From: Luteibacter jiangsuensis
Lineage (GTDB): Bacteria; Pseudomonadota; Gammaproteobacteria; Xanthomonadales; Rhodanobacteraceae
NCBI RefSeq assembly: GCF_011742555.1
Contig: NZ_JAAQQR010000002.1
Location: 372,001 to 436,000, forward strand
Direction of reading: 5' to 3'
Length of the DNA: 64,000 nucleotides
The notes under the pieces are model-generated. The model ran no database searches. It saw only the letters and a program-made list of their open reading frames with translations, and was not told where the DNA came from. The first letter of the stretch is position 1. Each line of letters starts with the position of its first letter. This document shows positions 9,312 to 17,848 of the stretch, piece after piece. The translations under genes were made by a program, and so were the position numbers.

Positions 9312-9857
9312 CTATTCGTAGGCGATCTGGAAGCCGACGCGGGAGTTCGCCGCTCCGGGCGTGATGTCGCCCGACCGGTAGTACCGTGCGATCAGATCGA
9401 TCTGAGCCCTGTTGTCAGCCACGATCACGCTCTTGGAGTCCTCGGTGAACACGTTGATGGGCGTGCCGTCGCCGTTGGCGATCTGGATCTGGACGCCGGC
9501 CGCCGCCGCGCTGCCGGCATCGACGTTGAGCCGCCCGCTGAGGCGGTCGATGGCGGGACTGGCCGGATCGAAGCGCACCTTGACCTTTGTGTCGTTGGCG
9601 CATTCCGCGTTGCCGCCGACCTGGATGCTGAACCCCCTGTCGCCGTACGTCTGGCCAACCTGGGCGAGAGCGCCTGCGCTGACGGTGTCCAGAGGGACAC
9701 TTTTCTTGGCGCCCCCTGTGCCCGGCTGCTGACCCTCGACCTGGCATGTCGCCGACGTGATCGTGCCCGTGATGTCGATGGTGCCGTCGTTCGCGGCCAG
9801 CGCGGCCGTGGCCAGGGTGGAAGCGAGCAGGGCCACCGCGATGGAAGATTTGTGCAT
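9312..9857 (-). CDS. Major fimbrial subunit (type 1-like pilin)
   Basis: A 181-residue pilin and first gene of the four-gene pilus operon. It has a signal peptide (MHKSSIAVALLASTLATAALA), then NDGTIDITGTITSATCQVEG, the typical mature pilin start with the first Cys. A second Cys (NAECAND) would close the disulphide, and the C-terminal strand is SRVGFQIAYE. An AGAGGAAAA ribosome site precedes ATG 9857; the frame is open further upstream but without signal logic. The 71-bp gap to the chaperone is the largest in the operon, as is common where pilin is made in excess. Confidence 0.9.
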   Translation of the reverse strand: MHKSSIAVALLASTLATAALAANDGTIDITGTITSATCQVEGQQPGTGGAKKSVPLDTVSAGALAQVGQTYGDRGFSIQVGGNAECANDTKVKVRFDPASPAIDRLSGRLNVDAGSAAAAGVQIQIANGDGTPINVFTEDSKSVIVADNRAQIDLIARYYRSGDITPGAANSRVGFQIAYE

Positions 9858-10091
9858 GGCGTTTTCCTCTAAGGCTGGAACACGCCTCGGATGGGCGTGC
9901 GCGGCCAATCTGCCCACGGACGCCGCTACCGTCGATACGCAAATTCTGAAAAATTCAACGAGTACAGGCACTTTCGTGGACGGCGCCGCGAACACGGGTC
10001 GGCGGTCGCCCCTTGGCCGCGTGAGTGAAGTGTCGCGGCCATGTCTCGGCCCCAAGGAGACCATGCACACCGATAACGACGGCTCCGCCCC

Positions 10092-10097
10092 TATAAT
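10092..10097 (+). promoter_or_regulatory. Perfect TATAAT -10 element upstream of ispB
   Basis: A consensus -10 hexamer lies 32 bp before the chosen ispB start, in the intergenic space divergent from the pilin gene. No good -35 is visible 17 bp upstream, so it may rely on another factor. The in-frame ATG at 10096 overlaps this element, which argues against that codon as the start. Confidence 0.6.
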
Positions 10098-10128
10098 GCC
10101 GGCTGCCATGTCGCTTACGATCGGATCC

Positions 10129-11127
10129 ATGTCCTCCATCGCCGCACGTTCCTCCTCCCTCGATTTCGCCGGTGTTCGCGCCATGGCGGCAGACGACATG
10201 ACGGAGGTCGACACTCTTATCCGCCACCGTCTGTCGTCGGATGTGGTGCTCATCAACCGTATCGCCGACCACATCATTGCCGGCGGCGGCAAGCGCCTGC
10301 GGCCGATGCTGCACGTGCTCGCCGCACGGGCCGCCGGCTACGACGGGAAGGAGCACGCGAAGCTCGCGGCCATCATCGAATTCATCCATACGTCGACATT
10401 GCTGCACGACGACGTGGTTGACGATTCGGACATGCGTCGCGGCCGGAAGACGGCGAACGCACTGTGGGGTAACGCGGCCAGCGTACTGGTCGGCGATTTC
10501 CTCTATTCGCGCTCGTTCCAGCTGATGGTGGAACTCGACGACATGCGCATCATGCGCATCCTTGCCGATACCACGAACACCATCGCCGAAGGCGAGGTGT
10601 TGCAGCTCCTGAACATCGGCAACGCCGATGTCGACGAGAACGCCTACCTGGCGGTGATCGAACGCAAGACGGCCGTGCTGTTCGCCGCGGCGACCGAACT
10701 GGGCGGCGTGCTTGGCGGCTTGCCCGACGCGCAGATCGCCGCGTTGCGCCGGTACGGCATGGAACTGGGTTACGCCTTCCAGATCGCCGACGACCTGCTC
10801 GATTATGTTTCCGATTCGGAAACCCTCGGCAAGAACATCGGCGACGATCTTGCCGAAGGCAAGCCGACCCTGCCGCTCATCTATGCCATGCAGGCTGCCG
10901 ACGAGGAGCAGCTGAAATCGCTCCGCCATGCCATCGAACATGGCGGACTGGATTCGCTGGATCGCATCGTTGCCGCCATCCGCGATTCGGGCGCCCTGGA
11001 GCGTACGCACGAAAAGGCCGTGGCGCATGCGGCGGCCGCACGCGACGCCCTGGCGGATCTGGCGCCCTCGCCGTTCCGCGACGCGCTGGCGGCGCTCGCC
11101 GACTACTCGGTCGAACGCCGCTTCTGA
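10129..11127 (+). CDS. ispB: Polyprenyl (octaprenyl-type) diphosphate synthase
   Basis: A long-chain trans-prenyl diphosphate synthase that makes the ubiquinone side chain from farnesyl-PP and isopentenyl-PP. Visible motifs are GGGKRLRPML, the first Asp-rich motif DDVVDDSDMRRGR (LHDDVVDDSD) and the second QIADDLLDYVSD. About 332 residues from ATG 10129. In-frame ATGs at 10108 and 10096 lie closer to or inside the -10 element, and one at 10183 (MAADDMTEV) is also possible. The product feeds the same pathway as the ubiH/ubiI genes 1-3 kb downstream. Confidence 0.93.
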   Translation: MSSIAARSSSLDFAGVRAMAADDMTEVDTLIRHRLSSDVVLINRIADHIIAGGGKRLRPMLHVLAARAAGYDGKEHAKLAAIIEFIHTSTLLHDDVVDDSDMRRGRKTANALWGNAASVLVGDFLYSRSFQLMVELDDMRIMRILADTTNTIAEGEVLQLLNIGNADVDENAYLAVIERKTAVLFAAATELGGVLGGLPDAQIAALRRYGMELGYAFQIADDLLDYVSDSETLGKNIGDDLAEGKPTLPLIYAMQAADEEQLKSLRHAIEHGGLDSLDRIVAAIRDSGALERTHEKAVAHAAAARDALADLAPSPFRDALAALADYSVERRF

Positions 11128-11134
11128 GGGAAGT

Positions 11135-11929
11135 TCACTTCGCCGCGGCGAAGGCCTCCTTCAACCAGGCGTGCATCGCGGCATAGGCGCGACGCGCCAC
11201 CTTCGCGTCGTAGCGGCAATTGCCCGTCGCGGTGGTCGCTTCCTTCTCGGTGAAGCAATGCACCGCTCCGCCGAAGTCTTCCATGGCCCAGTCCACCTTC
11301 GCGCGACGCATCTCGTCCTCGAAGGCGGCGCGCTGCTCCATCGGCACGTTTTCGTCATCCGCGCCGTTCAAGGCGAGCACGCTGGCGTGGATGTTCGACG
11401 GCAGCTTGTCGTCCGTGGCCAGAAGGCCATGGAACGTCACCACCGCGGCGAGGTTCGCCCCCGCGCGGGCAAGGTCGAGCACAGCGGAGCCGCCAAAGCA
11501 GAAGCCGATGGCACCGAGCTTTGACGTATCGATGGGCGCCTGCCGCGCTTGCGCCTTCAGCTCGTCGAACGCCCGCGACACGCGCTGGCGCATGATCTTG
11601 CGGTCGGCATACAGCGGCTTCACGGCCGCGCCGGCCTCGTCTGTATTGCGCGGCCTGATGTCGCCGCCATACATGTCGGTGAGGAGGATCACGTAATCCT
11701 TGCCGGCGATTTCCTTGGCCTTGGCCACCGCCATATCGTTCACACCGAACCAGTTCGGCACCATCACGAGCCCCGGGCGCTTCGCGGCCACGGCGTCGTC
11801 ATAGACGAGGAAGCTCTTGTAGGTCACGCCGTGGTCGGTCCATTGCACCGGCTTGGCGACCATGGCCGCTGCGGCCGCCCCGATGTGACCGAAAGCGACT
11901 AAGGAAAGGACGAGCAATGAACGGCGCAT
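11135..11929 (-). CDS. Exported dienelactone-hydrolase family protein
   Basis: A 264-residue alpha/beta hydrolase. Catalytic residues of dienelactone hydrolases are visible: nucleophile Cys in GFCFGG, Asp in NGADDENVP and His in GAVHCFT. A signal peptide (MRRSLLVLSLVAFGHIGAAAAA) predicts periplasmic location, unlike the cytosolic ring-cleavage enzymes, so the substrate is open. I start at ATG 11929, which puts the signal peptide first and has AGGGAG upstream, rather than at the longer in-frame start at 11959. The stop faces the ispB stop 7 bp away (convergent). Confidence 0.88.
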   Translation of the reverse strand: MRRSLLVLSLVAFGHIGAAAAAMVAKPVQWTDHGVTYKSFLVYDDAVAAKRPGLVMVPNWFGVNDMAVAKAKEIAGKDYVILLTDMYGGDIRPRNTDEAGAAVKPLYADRKIMRQRVSRAFDELKAQARQAPIDTSKLGAIGFCFGGSAVLDLARAGANLAAVVTFHGLLATDDKLPSNIHASVLALNGADDENVPMEQRAAFEDEMRRAKVDWAMEDFGGAVHCFTEKEATTATGNCRYDAKVARRAYAAMHAWLKEAFAAAK

Positions 11930-11986
11930 GGCGAGACTCCCTGGAGGAAAGTGCGCCAAGCATAGGTCGACGGAGCGTCTGTCGCG

Positions 11987-12006
11987 ATGCCCCTCGCCCG
12001 GGGCAT
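11987..12006 (-). terminator. Hairpin downstream of ubiI
   Basis: A 7-bp perfect stem (11987-11993 with 12000-12006) lies in the 118-bp gap between the ubiI stop and the hydrolase start. It has no U-run; a weak terminator at best. Confidence 0.3.
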
Positions 12007-12047
12007 GCCGATGCAGGCCGGCCGATGGGCACGACCGGAACCGCGGC

Positions 12048-13259
12048 TCACAGCCCCGCGGCGTGCCTTGCCAGCTTCCGCTTCAAGGGGCCGAACATGT
12101 CGACGGCCCTGACCCCAAAGCCGCGTGCCGCCACCAGGGGCGGCGCCTGCCACGCATAAACGCGGGCGAGCGCGTCAAACGACCACGCATCCAGGCCGTC
12201 CGCGCTGCGGCGGCGACGAGCGTAACGGCGCAGCACGTGCGCGGCGGCGATGTCGCGACCCAGGTCCCGGGCATGCACCAGGGTGTCGCGCAGTTCCACC
12301 ACGTCGCGCAGGCCCAGGTTCACCCCCTGCCCGGCCAGCGGATGCACCGCGTGCGCCGCGTCGCCCAGAAGCACGAGACGATCGGCGTCGTACCGGTCGG
12401 CGAGCCGGAGACGCAACGGGAACGCGGCTCGCTCCGTCGTTCCCGTAATGGGACCGAGGCGGAAATCGCTTGCCACCCCCAAGGCGTCGCGAAATCCCTC
12501 GTCGTCCAGGGCCAGCACGCGCGACGCCTCGGCGTCGGGCAGCGACCAGACGATGGAACTGCGACCATCGGCCAGGGGAAGCAGGGCCAGCGGCCCCGTC
12601 GGAAGAAAACGCTGCCAGGCGGTACGTTCGTGCGGCCGGGCCGTTTCCACATGCCCGACGATGGCCCGCTGCGCGTAGTCGCGCCCATGGGTGCCGATGC
12701 CAGCCATCGCTCGCAGGGGCGACGCCGCGCCGTCGGCCGCGACCACGAGGCGCGCCGACACTCCCTGGCCGTCGGCCAGTTCGAGTTGTGCGCGATCTTC
12801 CCGCTGCGTCAGGCCCACCACTTCGGCGGGAACGATCCGGCGCACGCCTGCCTCGTCGAGCGCATGCCACAGGCAGGCCTGCACCAGTGAGTTCTCGACG
12901 ATGTAACCCAATACGTCGCGACCGTCGTCGGCGGCGTCGAAACGAATCGTGGCGCCGCTTTCCGCGTCCCAGACCTCCATTCGTTCGTAGCCGGACGCAC
13001 GCGCGGAAGCAACGGCATGCCAGACGCCCAGATCGTGCAGCAGGCTGACGGACGATGCCGCAAGGCCGACCACGCGCAGGTCCACCTCGTTTGCCACAGC
13101 CCAGGGCGCGGGTTCGCGCGCGTCGACGAGGGCGGTGGAAAATCCGGCGCGGGCAAGCGCCAGCGCGGCCGCCGCGCCCACCATGCCACCGCCGACCACC
13201 GCCACGTCGAGCACATGGCCGCGCCGGCGCGGTGCCGGATCGTTCCAGGCGTCGCTCAT
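12048..13259 (-). CDS. ubiI: UbiH/UbiI-family FAD-dependent monooxygenase
   Basis: A 403-residue flavin hydroxylase of the UbiH/UbiI/Coq6 family. It has the FAD GxGxxG motif (VAVVGGGMVGAAAALALARAG), the middle ADGAASPLR motif and the family end motif LVLLGDAAHAVHPLAGQGVNLGL. Members hydroxylate the ubiquinone ring. It overlaps the stop of the upstream paralogue by 4 bp. That ubiH-ubiI order is the basis for the symbol; the exact ring position is inferred from synteny. The frame is open upstream of 13259, but the overlap and MSDAW start are convincing. Confidence 0.85.
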   Translation of the reverse strand: MSDAWNDPAPRRRGHVLDVAVVGGGMVGAAAALALARAGFSTALVDAREPAPWAVANEVDLRVVGLAASSVSLLHDLGVWHAVASARASGYERMEVWDAESGATIRFDAADDGRDVLGYIVENSLVQACLWHALDEAGVRRIVPAEVVGLTQREDRAQLELADGQGVSARLVVAADGAASPLRAMAGIGTHGRDYAQRAIVGHVETARPHERTAWQRFLPTGPLALLPLADGRSSIVWSLPDAEASRVLALDDEGFRDALGVASDFRLGPITGTTERAAFPLRLRLADRYDADRLVLLGDAAHAVHPLAGQGVNLGLRDVVELRDTLVHARDLGRDIAAAHVLRRYARRRRSADGLDAWSFDALARVYAWQAPPLVAARGFGVRAVDMFGPLKRKLARHAAGL

Positions 13260-14464
13260 GGTGTCTTCTCCAGTACGGCCAGCGGCGCATTCGGACGGAA
13301 TCCCATGCCACGCCGGGCCAGGGCGTGCCGCAATGGCGGAAGCCGGTCGAGGGCCAGCATCGCCACCGACCGCAATGGCCCCAGTAGCGGCTGGTCCATG
13401 CAAGCGAGGCGCACGAGGCCATGGCTCATTGCCATGGTGCCTTCGCGGTCGGGCGTGCGGCGACGGACATATTCCGCCAGCACGGCCGCATCGCCGGGAT
13501 CGTGTGCCGACACCGCCAGCTCGGCGAGGGTGAGGGCGTCGCGCAGCCCGAGGTTGAAACCTTGCGCACCGATCGGATGAATGGTCTGTGCCGCATTGCC
13601 CACGAGCACGGCGCGGGTCGACGTCAACGATGTCGCCGCCACCCGGCGAATGGGATAAGGCACACGCTTGCCCGGCCGGCTCAGTCGGCCCAGGCGCCAG
13701 CCGAAACGTTCCTGCACCAGCGCCGCGTACGCGGCGTCGTCGAGCACGGCGACCGCGTCCGCCCGACCGGCATCGACGGTGAGCACCACACCGACCCGTC
13801 GGTCAGTAAGCGGCAGGACCGCGACGGGCCCGTGGTTGGTGAAGCGTTCGAACGCCCTGCCCTGGGGATCGCGCTCCGGGGTCATCGTGGTGACGAAGAG
13901 GGCCTGTTCGTAATCGTGTTCGTGGACGCCGATGCCAAGCTGCGCGCGAACGACGGAACCCGTTCCGTCCGCGCCGACCAGTAGAGGCGTCGTCATGTCC
14001 CGCCTGTCGCTTCCGCTGGATACGCTTACCGCCCAGCCGTCCGCCGTGGGTGCTATGGACTCCACGCGCGCAGGCGCCATGCGAACGAGATGCCGGCAGC
14101 TGTCGAGGCGCCGCAGGAGACCAGCGCCCAGTTCGCGCGCCGGCAAGGTCCAGCCAAGCGCATCCACGCCCTCGGTGGCGGCGTCCATGCGCACGCTGCC
14201 GAAGTCGCCGGCGCGACTCGTATGGATGTGACGGATGGGCGTGGCGCGCTGCCTGACGTGATCCCATACGCCAATGGCGTCCAGGCCGTTCACGGTGGCC
14301 CGGGAAAGCGCGAGGTTGCGCTCGTCGTAGCTGGGCTGCTCACCGATACGGGGCGCCGACGCCTCGACAAGTACTGCCGGCAGGCCCGCCGTATCGAGCG
14401 CGATGGCGAGGCTGGCGCCGACCAGGCCCCCGCCGACGATAAGGATGGGTTCGGACTGGCTCAT
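13256..14464 (-). CDS. ubiH: 2-octaprenyl-6-methoxyphenyl hydroxylase
   Basis: A 402-residue FAD hydroxylase paralogous to the next gene. Motifs are ILIVGGGLVGASLAIALDTAGL, GADGTGSVVRAQLG and the end motif AVLVGNAAQTIHPIGAQGFNLGLRD. The family's usual Asp in GDAAH is Asn here (GNAAQ), as in many UbiH proteins. It hydroxylates a ubiquinone precursor at the membrane. First gene of a ubiH-ubiI pair, divergent from the cobalamin adenosyltransferase with about 100 bp between. In-frame sequence upstream of ATG 14464 lacks coding character. Confidence 0.9.
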   Translation of the reverse strand: MSQSEPILIVGGGLVGASLAIALDTAGLPAVLVEASAPRIGEQPSYDERNLALSRATVNGLDAIGVWDHVRQRATPIRHIHTSRAGDFGSVRMDAATEGVDALGWTLPARELGAGLLRRLDSCRHLVRMAPARVESIAPTADGWAVSVSSGSDRRDMTTPLLVGADGTGSVVRAQLGIGVHEHDYEQALFVTTMTPERDPQGRAFERFTNHGPVAVLPLTDRRVGVVLTVDAGRADAVAVLDDAAYAALVQERFGWRLGRLSRPGKRVPYPIRRVAATSLTSTRAVLVGNAAQTIHPIGAQGFNLGLRDALTLAELAVSAHDPGDAAVLAEYVRRRTPDREGTMAMSHGLVRLACMDQPLLGPLRSVAMLALDRLPPLRHALARRGMGFRPNAPLAVLEKTP

Positions 14465-14566
14465 GCGCGAATCATACGCCCGTGCCGTCGGGCACAACCG
14501 GACTCGACCGCCGCGGCACCGGCGGCAATTGGTCACAGTGCGCTGGCGACCGTCTAGAATCCGCGG

Positions 14567-15127
14567 ATGGGTAACCGACTTTCGAAGATCTATACACGCA
14601 CCGGCGACGATGGCAGCACGGGCCTGGGCGATGGCAGCCGCACCGGCAAGGACTCCCTCCGCGTCGCGGCCTACGGCACGGTGGACGAACTGAACAGCGC
14701 CATCGGCATGGTGGTCGCGGCGGATGGCCTGGGCGACGACATTCGCGAGGCGCTTCTCCAGATTCAGCACGAACTGTTCGACCTTGGCGGGGAGCTTTGC
14801 ATCCCCGGCATGGCGATGATCCAGGCGAAGGACATCGATCGCCTCGAAGCCGTATTGGACGGCTTCAACGCCGACCTTCCGGCATTGAAAGACTTCATCC
14901 TCCCCGGCGGCGGCATCGCTGCCGCCACCTGTCACCTCGCCCGCACGATCTGCCGCCGCGCCGAGCGCGAGGTGGTTGCGCTGGGCAGGGTAGAGGACAT
15001 CCGCCCCGAGGCCCGGCGTTACCTGAACCGCCTTTCAGACTTGCTCTTCGTCATCGCCCGGGTGATCGCACGTCGTAGCGGCCACGGCGAGGTGCTTTGG
15101 GAGCACGAACGCCGCCCGCGCGGGTAA
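14567..15127 (+). CDS. Cob(I)yrinic acid a,c-diamide adenosyltransferase, PduO type
   Basis: A 186-residue ATP:cob(I)alamin adenosyltransferase of the PduO/MMAB family, which makes adenosylcobalamin. The N-terminal ATP-binding sequence KIYTRTGDDGSTGLGDG is diagnostic. A helical core (VDELNSAIG, then RRAEREVVAL and YLNRLSDLLFVIAR) matches the five-helix fold. The length is normal. No B12 riboswitch is visible in the roughly 100 bp upstream. Confidence 0.94.
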   Translation: MGNRLSKIYTRTGDDGSTGLGDGSRTGKDSLRVAAYGTVDELNSAIGMVVAADGLGDDIREALLQIQHELFDLGGELCIPGMAMIQAKDIDRLEAVLDGFNADLPALKDFILPGGGIAAATCHLARTICRRAEREVVALGRVEDIRPEARRYLNRLSDLLFVIARVIARRSGHGEVLWEHERRPRG

Positions 15128-15292
15128 GGCGGGAACACTGCCGGGCGCCCCGCCGGTGTAAGCTCGCCAGGCCGGTGCGGCCATGCGGACCGCGCCTTTC
15201 AGGGAATCATGCTCATGGGCGACGTGCCATCGTGCGGTGGGGCTGGCGATTCTGCTAAGTTGGCGGCCTTTCGACCGGATAAGACATCGCCC

Positions 15293-17818
15293 GTGACGTC
15301 ACGCATCAGCATCCTGCCTAAACGCCGCCTGCTGGCGACCGCCGTCGCCTTCATCGTTTCCGGCTACGCCTTCGAGGCGCCCGCCCAGAGTGCGCCGACG
15401 CAGGGGGAAACACGCGCCGTGGCTCCCGCCGCCCCGGTGGCCGCGGAGACCTGCCCGCTGGGCTCGTTCATCTGCCCGCCCCGCCCGGTCAGCTATGCGC
15501 TGTGCCGGCCGAACGCGATGCTCGATTTCTACGAGCCGTCGATCACCAAGGACAGCTCTCTGCGCGAGACCGCGGTGACGGACATCCATTCGGGTATCGA
15601 CGACGGCAATCAGGCGGGCGTGAAGGTCGAAAGCCCGGAGCCGAACGTCTACCACATGACCGGTGGCGTTCGCCTGGAGCGCGCCGACCAGGTGCTGCGC
15701 GCGCAGGACGTCACCTATAACTCCGACTCCACCGCGTACGACGCGCGCGGCGACGTGAAGTATCAAGAAGCCGGCATGCTCGTGTCGGCCGACCGCATGA
15801 CCGGCACCACTACGCCCAATCAGGGCGATGCCTATAACGTCCGTTACCAGCTGCTGCAATCGCGCGGCAACGGCGTGGCCGACCATGCGAAAGTGATGGA
15901 CCCGCAACATGGCAGGTTCACCCTCGCCAGCTATTCCACGTGCGACGTCGGCAGCCGCATGTGGGAGTTCCGCGCGAAAACGATGAACCTCAACAAGGAA
16001 ACGGGTGTCGGCGAGGCGCGCAGTGCCACCATGCGCTTCAAGGGCGTGCCGTTCATGTACCTGCCCTACTTCACGTTCCCGCTGGACGACCGGCGCAAGA
16101 GCGGCTTCCTGTATCCGACGTTCGGTTCGAGCAGCCGTTCCGGCCTGTTCCTCAACCTGCCGTATTACTTCAACCTGGCGCCGAACTACGACGCCACGAT
16201 CACGCCGGGCTACTACAGCGATCGCGGTTTCATGCTGGGCGCCGAGTTCCGTTACCTGCTGCCGCGCTCGAACGGTACGTTCGACGTGAGCTATATGGCT
16301 CGCGACAGAGGCCCCGACGATGACGAGAGCGGCACCAGCGACCGCGACGGTTCCAAGCAGCGCTACTTCGTCCACATCACCAACTCGACCAACCTCGGCA
16401 ACGGCTTCAATTTCGGTGCGAACATCAACCGCGCATCGGATAACCAGTACTTCCGCGACTTCAGCAACGACCTCTACCAATCGGCGATCGGCATCCTTTC
16501 GTCCAGCGCTTATGTCACGAAGGGGGGCAAGTACTGGAGTGCCGCCCTCGGCGCCGACGACTACCAGAACGTCGACGCCGGGTTGCCCAACTACGTCGTA
16601 CCGTATCGCCGCTGGCCACGCGCCACGTTCAATCTGGATGCGCCGGTGAACGACTGGCTCGACGTCGGTGTCGACAGCGAGGCCGTCGCGTTCCGCAAGG
16701 TCGACCGCGCGCCAGTATCCGGAACCTTCCCAGGCCAGGTCGACGGCAACCGCCTGGACCTCGCCCCCTATCTTGCTGCGGATTTCTCCGGTGCGTCCTG
16801 GTTCGTCCGCCCGCGCGTCGAATATCGCTACACCGATTACCGCCTGGATTCGGATTTCCGCAGCTTCAACTACACGAAGCAGAGCCCGTCGCGTTCGGTG
16901 CCCATCGGCAGCCTCGATGCCGGGCTGATCTTCGACAAGCACGTCAATCTGTTCGGTAGCGACTACACCCAGACGCTCGAGCCGCGCATCTATTACCTCT
17001 ACGTGCCGTACCGGAATCAGAACGATCTTCCGACCTTCGACACCAACGTGATGTCGTTCGACTTCTGGCAGCTGTTCACCACGAACCGCTTCTCCGGCGC
17101 CGACCGGCAGATGGACGCGAACAACCTCACAGCGGCGCTGACCACCCGCCTTCTTGACGACAGCGGCGTGGAGCGGCTTTCCGCCAGCGTCGGCCAAATC
17201 AAGTATTTCAGCGACCAGAAGGTGCAGATGCCGGGCGTGGCGCCCACCGACTTCTCCAGGTCGGACTACGTGGCCCAGCTCGCTATCCAGCTCAACGACA
17301 AGTGGCGCTTCAACAGTTCGTATCAGTGGAATCCGAACAAGCAGCAGAGCCCATACCTGAACGACCAGGGCCAGTTGTTCCAGCAGGGCCGCGATACGGA
17401 TCTGGCCACCGTCCAGTTGCAAAGGCGCATCAAGGGCGACGGCATCGTCAACTTCTCGTACCGGTACCGCCGGAATGTCATGGAACAATTCGACACGTCC
17501 GTGGTCTTTCCTGTCTCGGAAAGGTGGCGCGCGCTGGCTCGCTGGGTCTTCGCCCGCCGCGACGTCCTACCCGTGACCCTGGACAATGGAGCCACCTTCA
17601 GCGCCTTCACCTTCTCCCATCGCACGCTGGAGGCCGCGGCGGGCGTGGAATACGACAGCTGCTGCGTGGCCTTCCGCGTGCTCGGCCGGCACTACGTGCA
17701 CGACTACCTGCGGAAGACCGACAACGCGATCATGTTCGAGGTTGAATTCAAGGGCTTGGGCTCGCTCAACCCGCAATCGGGCGCCTACCTGCGCCGTGCT
17801 ATCCTTGGCTATCAATAA
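15293..17818 (+). CDS. lptD: LPS-assembly protein LptD
   Basis: Outer-membrane beta-barrel that, with LptE, inserts lipopolysaccharide into the outer leaflet. An N-terminal signal (SRISILPKRRLLATAVAFI) is followed by the OstA-like domain (YHMTGGVRLERADQVLRAQD) and the barrel. The Cys pattern fits LptD: Cys near the mature N-terminus and an adjacent CC pair (YDSCCVAFRV) near the C-terminus for the inter-domain disulphides. I prefer GTG 15293, which places the signal peptide at the start; an in-frame ATG at 15209 would add 28 residues of poor leader. A TGCTAAGTT sequence at 15253-15261 could be an extended -10. First gene of the lptD-surA-pdxA-rsmA-apaG-apaH run. Confidence 0.93.
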   Translation: MTSRISILPKRRLLATAVAFIVSGYAFEAPAQSAPTQGETRAVAPAAPVAAETCPLGSFICPPRPVSYALCRPNAMLDFYEPSITKDSSLRETAVTDIHSGIDDGNQAGVKVESPEPNVYHMTGGVRLERADQVLRAQDVTYNSDSTAYDARGDVKYQEAGMLVSADRMTGTTTPNQGDAYNVRYQLLQSRGNGVADHAKVMDPQHGRFTLASYSTCDVGSRMWEFRAKTMNLNKETGVGEARSATMRFKGVPFMYLPYFTFPLDDRRKSGFLYPTFGSSSRSGLFLNLPYYFNLAPNYDATITPGYYSDRGFMLGAEFRYLLPRSNGTFDVSYMARDRGPDDDESGTSDRDGSKQRYFVHITNSTNLGNGFNFGANINRASDNQYFRDFSNDLYQSAIGILSSSAYVTKGGKYWSAALGADDYQNVDAGLPNYVVPYRRWPRATFNLDAPVNDWLDVGVDSEAVAFRKVDRAPVSGTFPGQVDGNRLDLAPYLAADFSGASWFVRPRVEYRYTDYRLDSDFRSFNYTKQSPSRSVPIGSLDAGLIFDKHVNLFGSDYTQTLEPRIYYLYVPYRNQNDLPTFDTNVMSFDFWQLFTTNRFSGADRQMDANNLTAALTTRLLDDSGVERLSASVGQIKYFSDQKVQMPGVAPTDFSRSDYVAQLAIQLNDKWRFNSSYQWNPNKQQSPYLNDQGQLFQQGRDTDLATVQLQRRIKGDGIVNFSYRYRRNVMEQFDTSVVFPVSERWRALARWVFARRDVLPVTLDNGATFSAFTFSHRTLEAAAGVEYDSCCVAFRVLGRHYVHDYLRKTDNAIMFEVEFKGLGSLNPQSGAYLRRAILGYQ

Positions 17819-17848
17819 ATGGGGCAGGTGCCCCGGGCTCCCTATTCG

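Noticed and set aside
15299-17488. 729-codon minus-strand frame opposite lptD
   Set aside because: Shadow frame; lptD carries the signal peptide and Cys pairs of the family.
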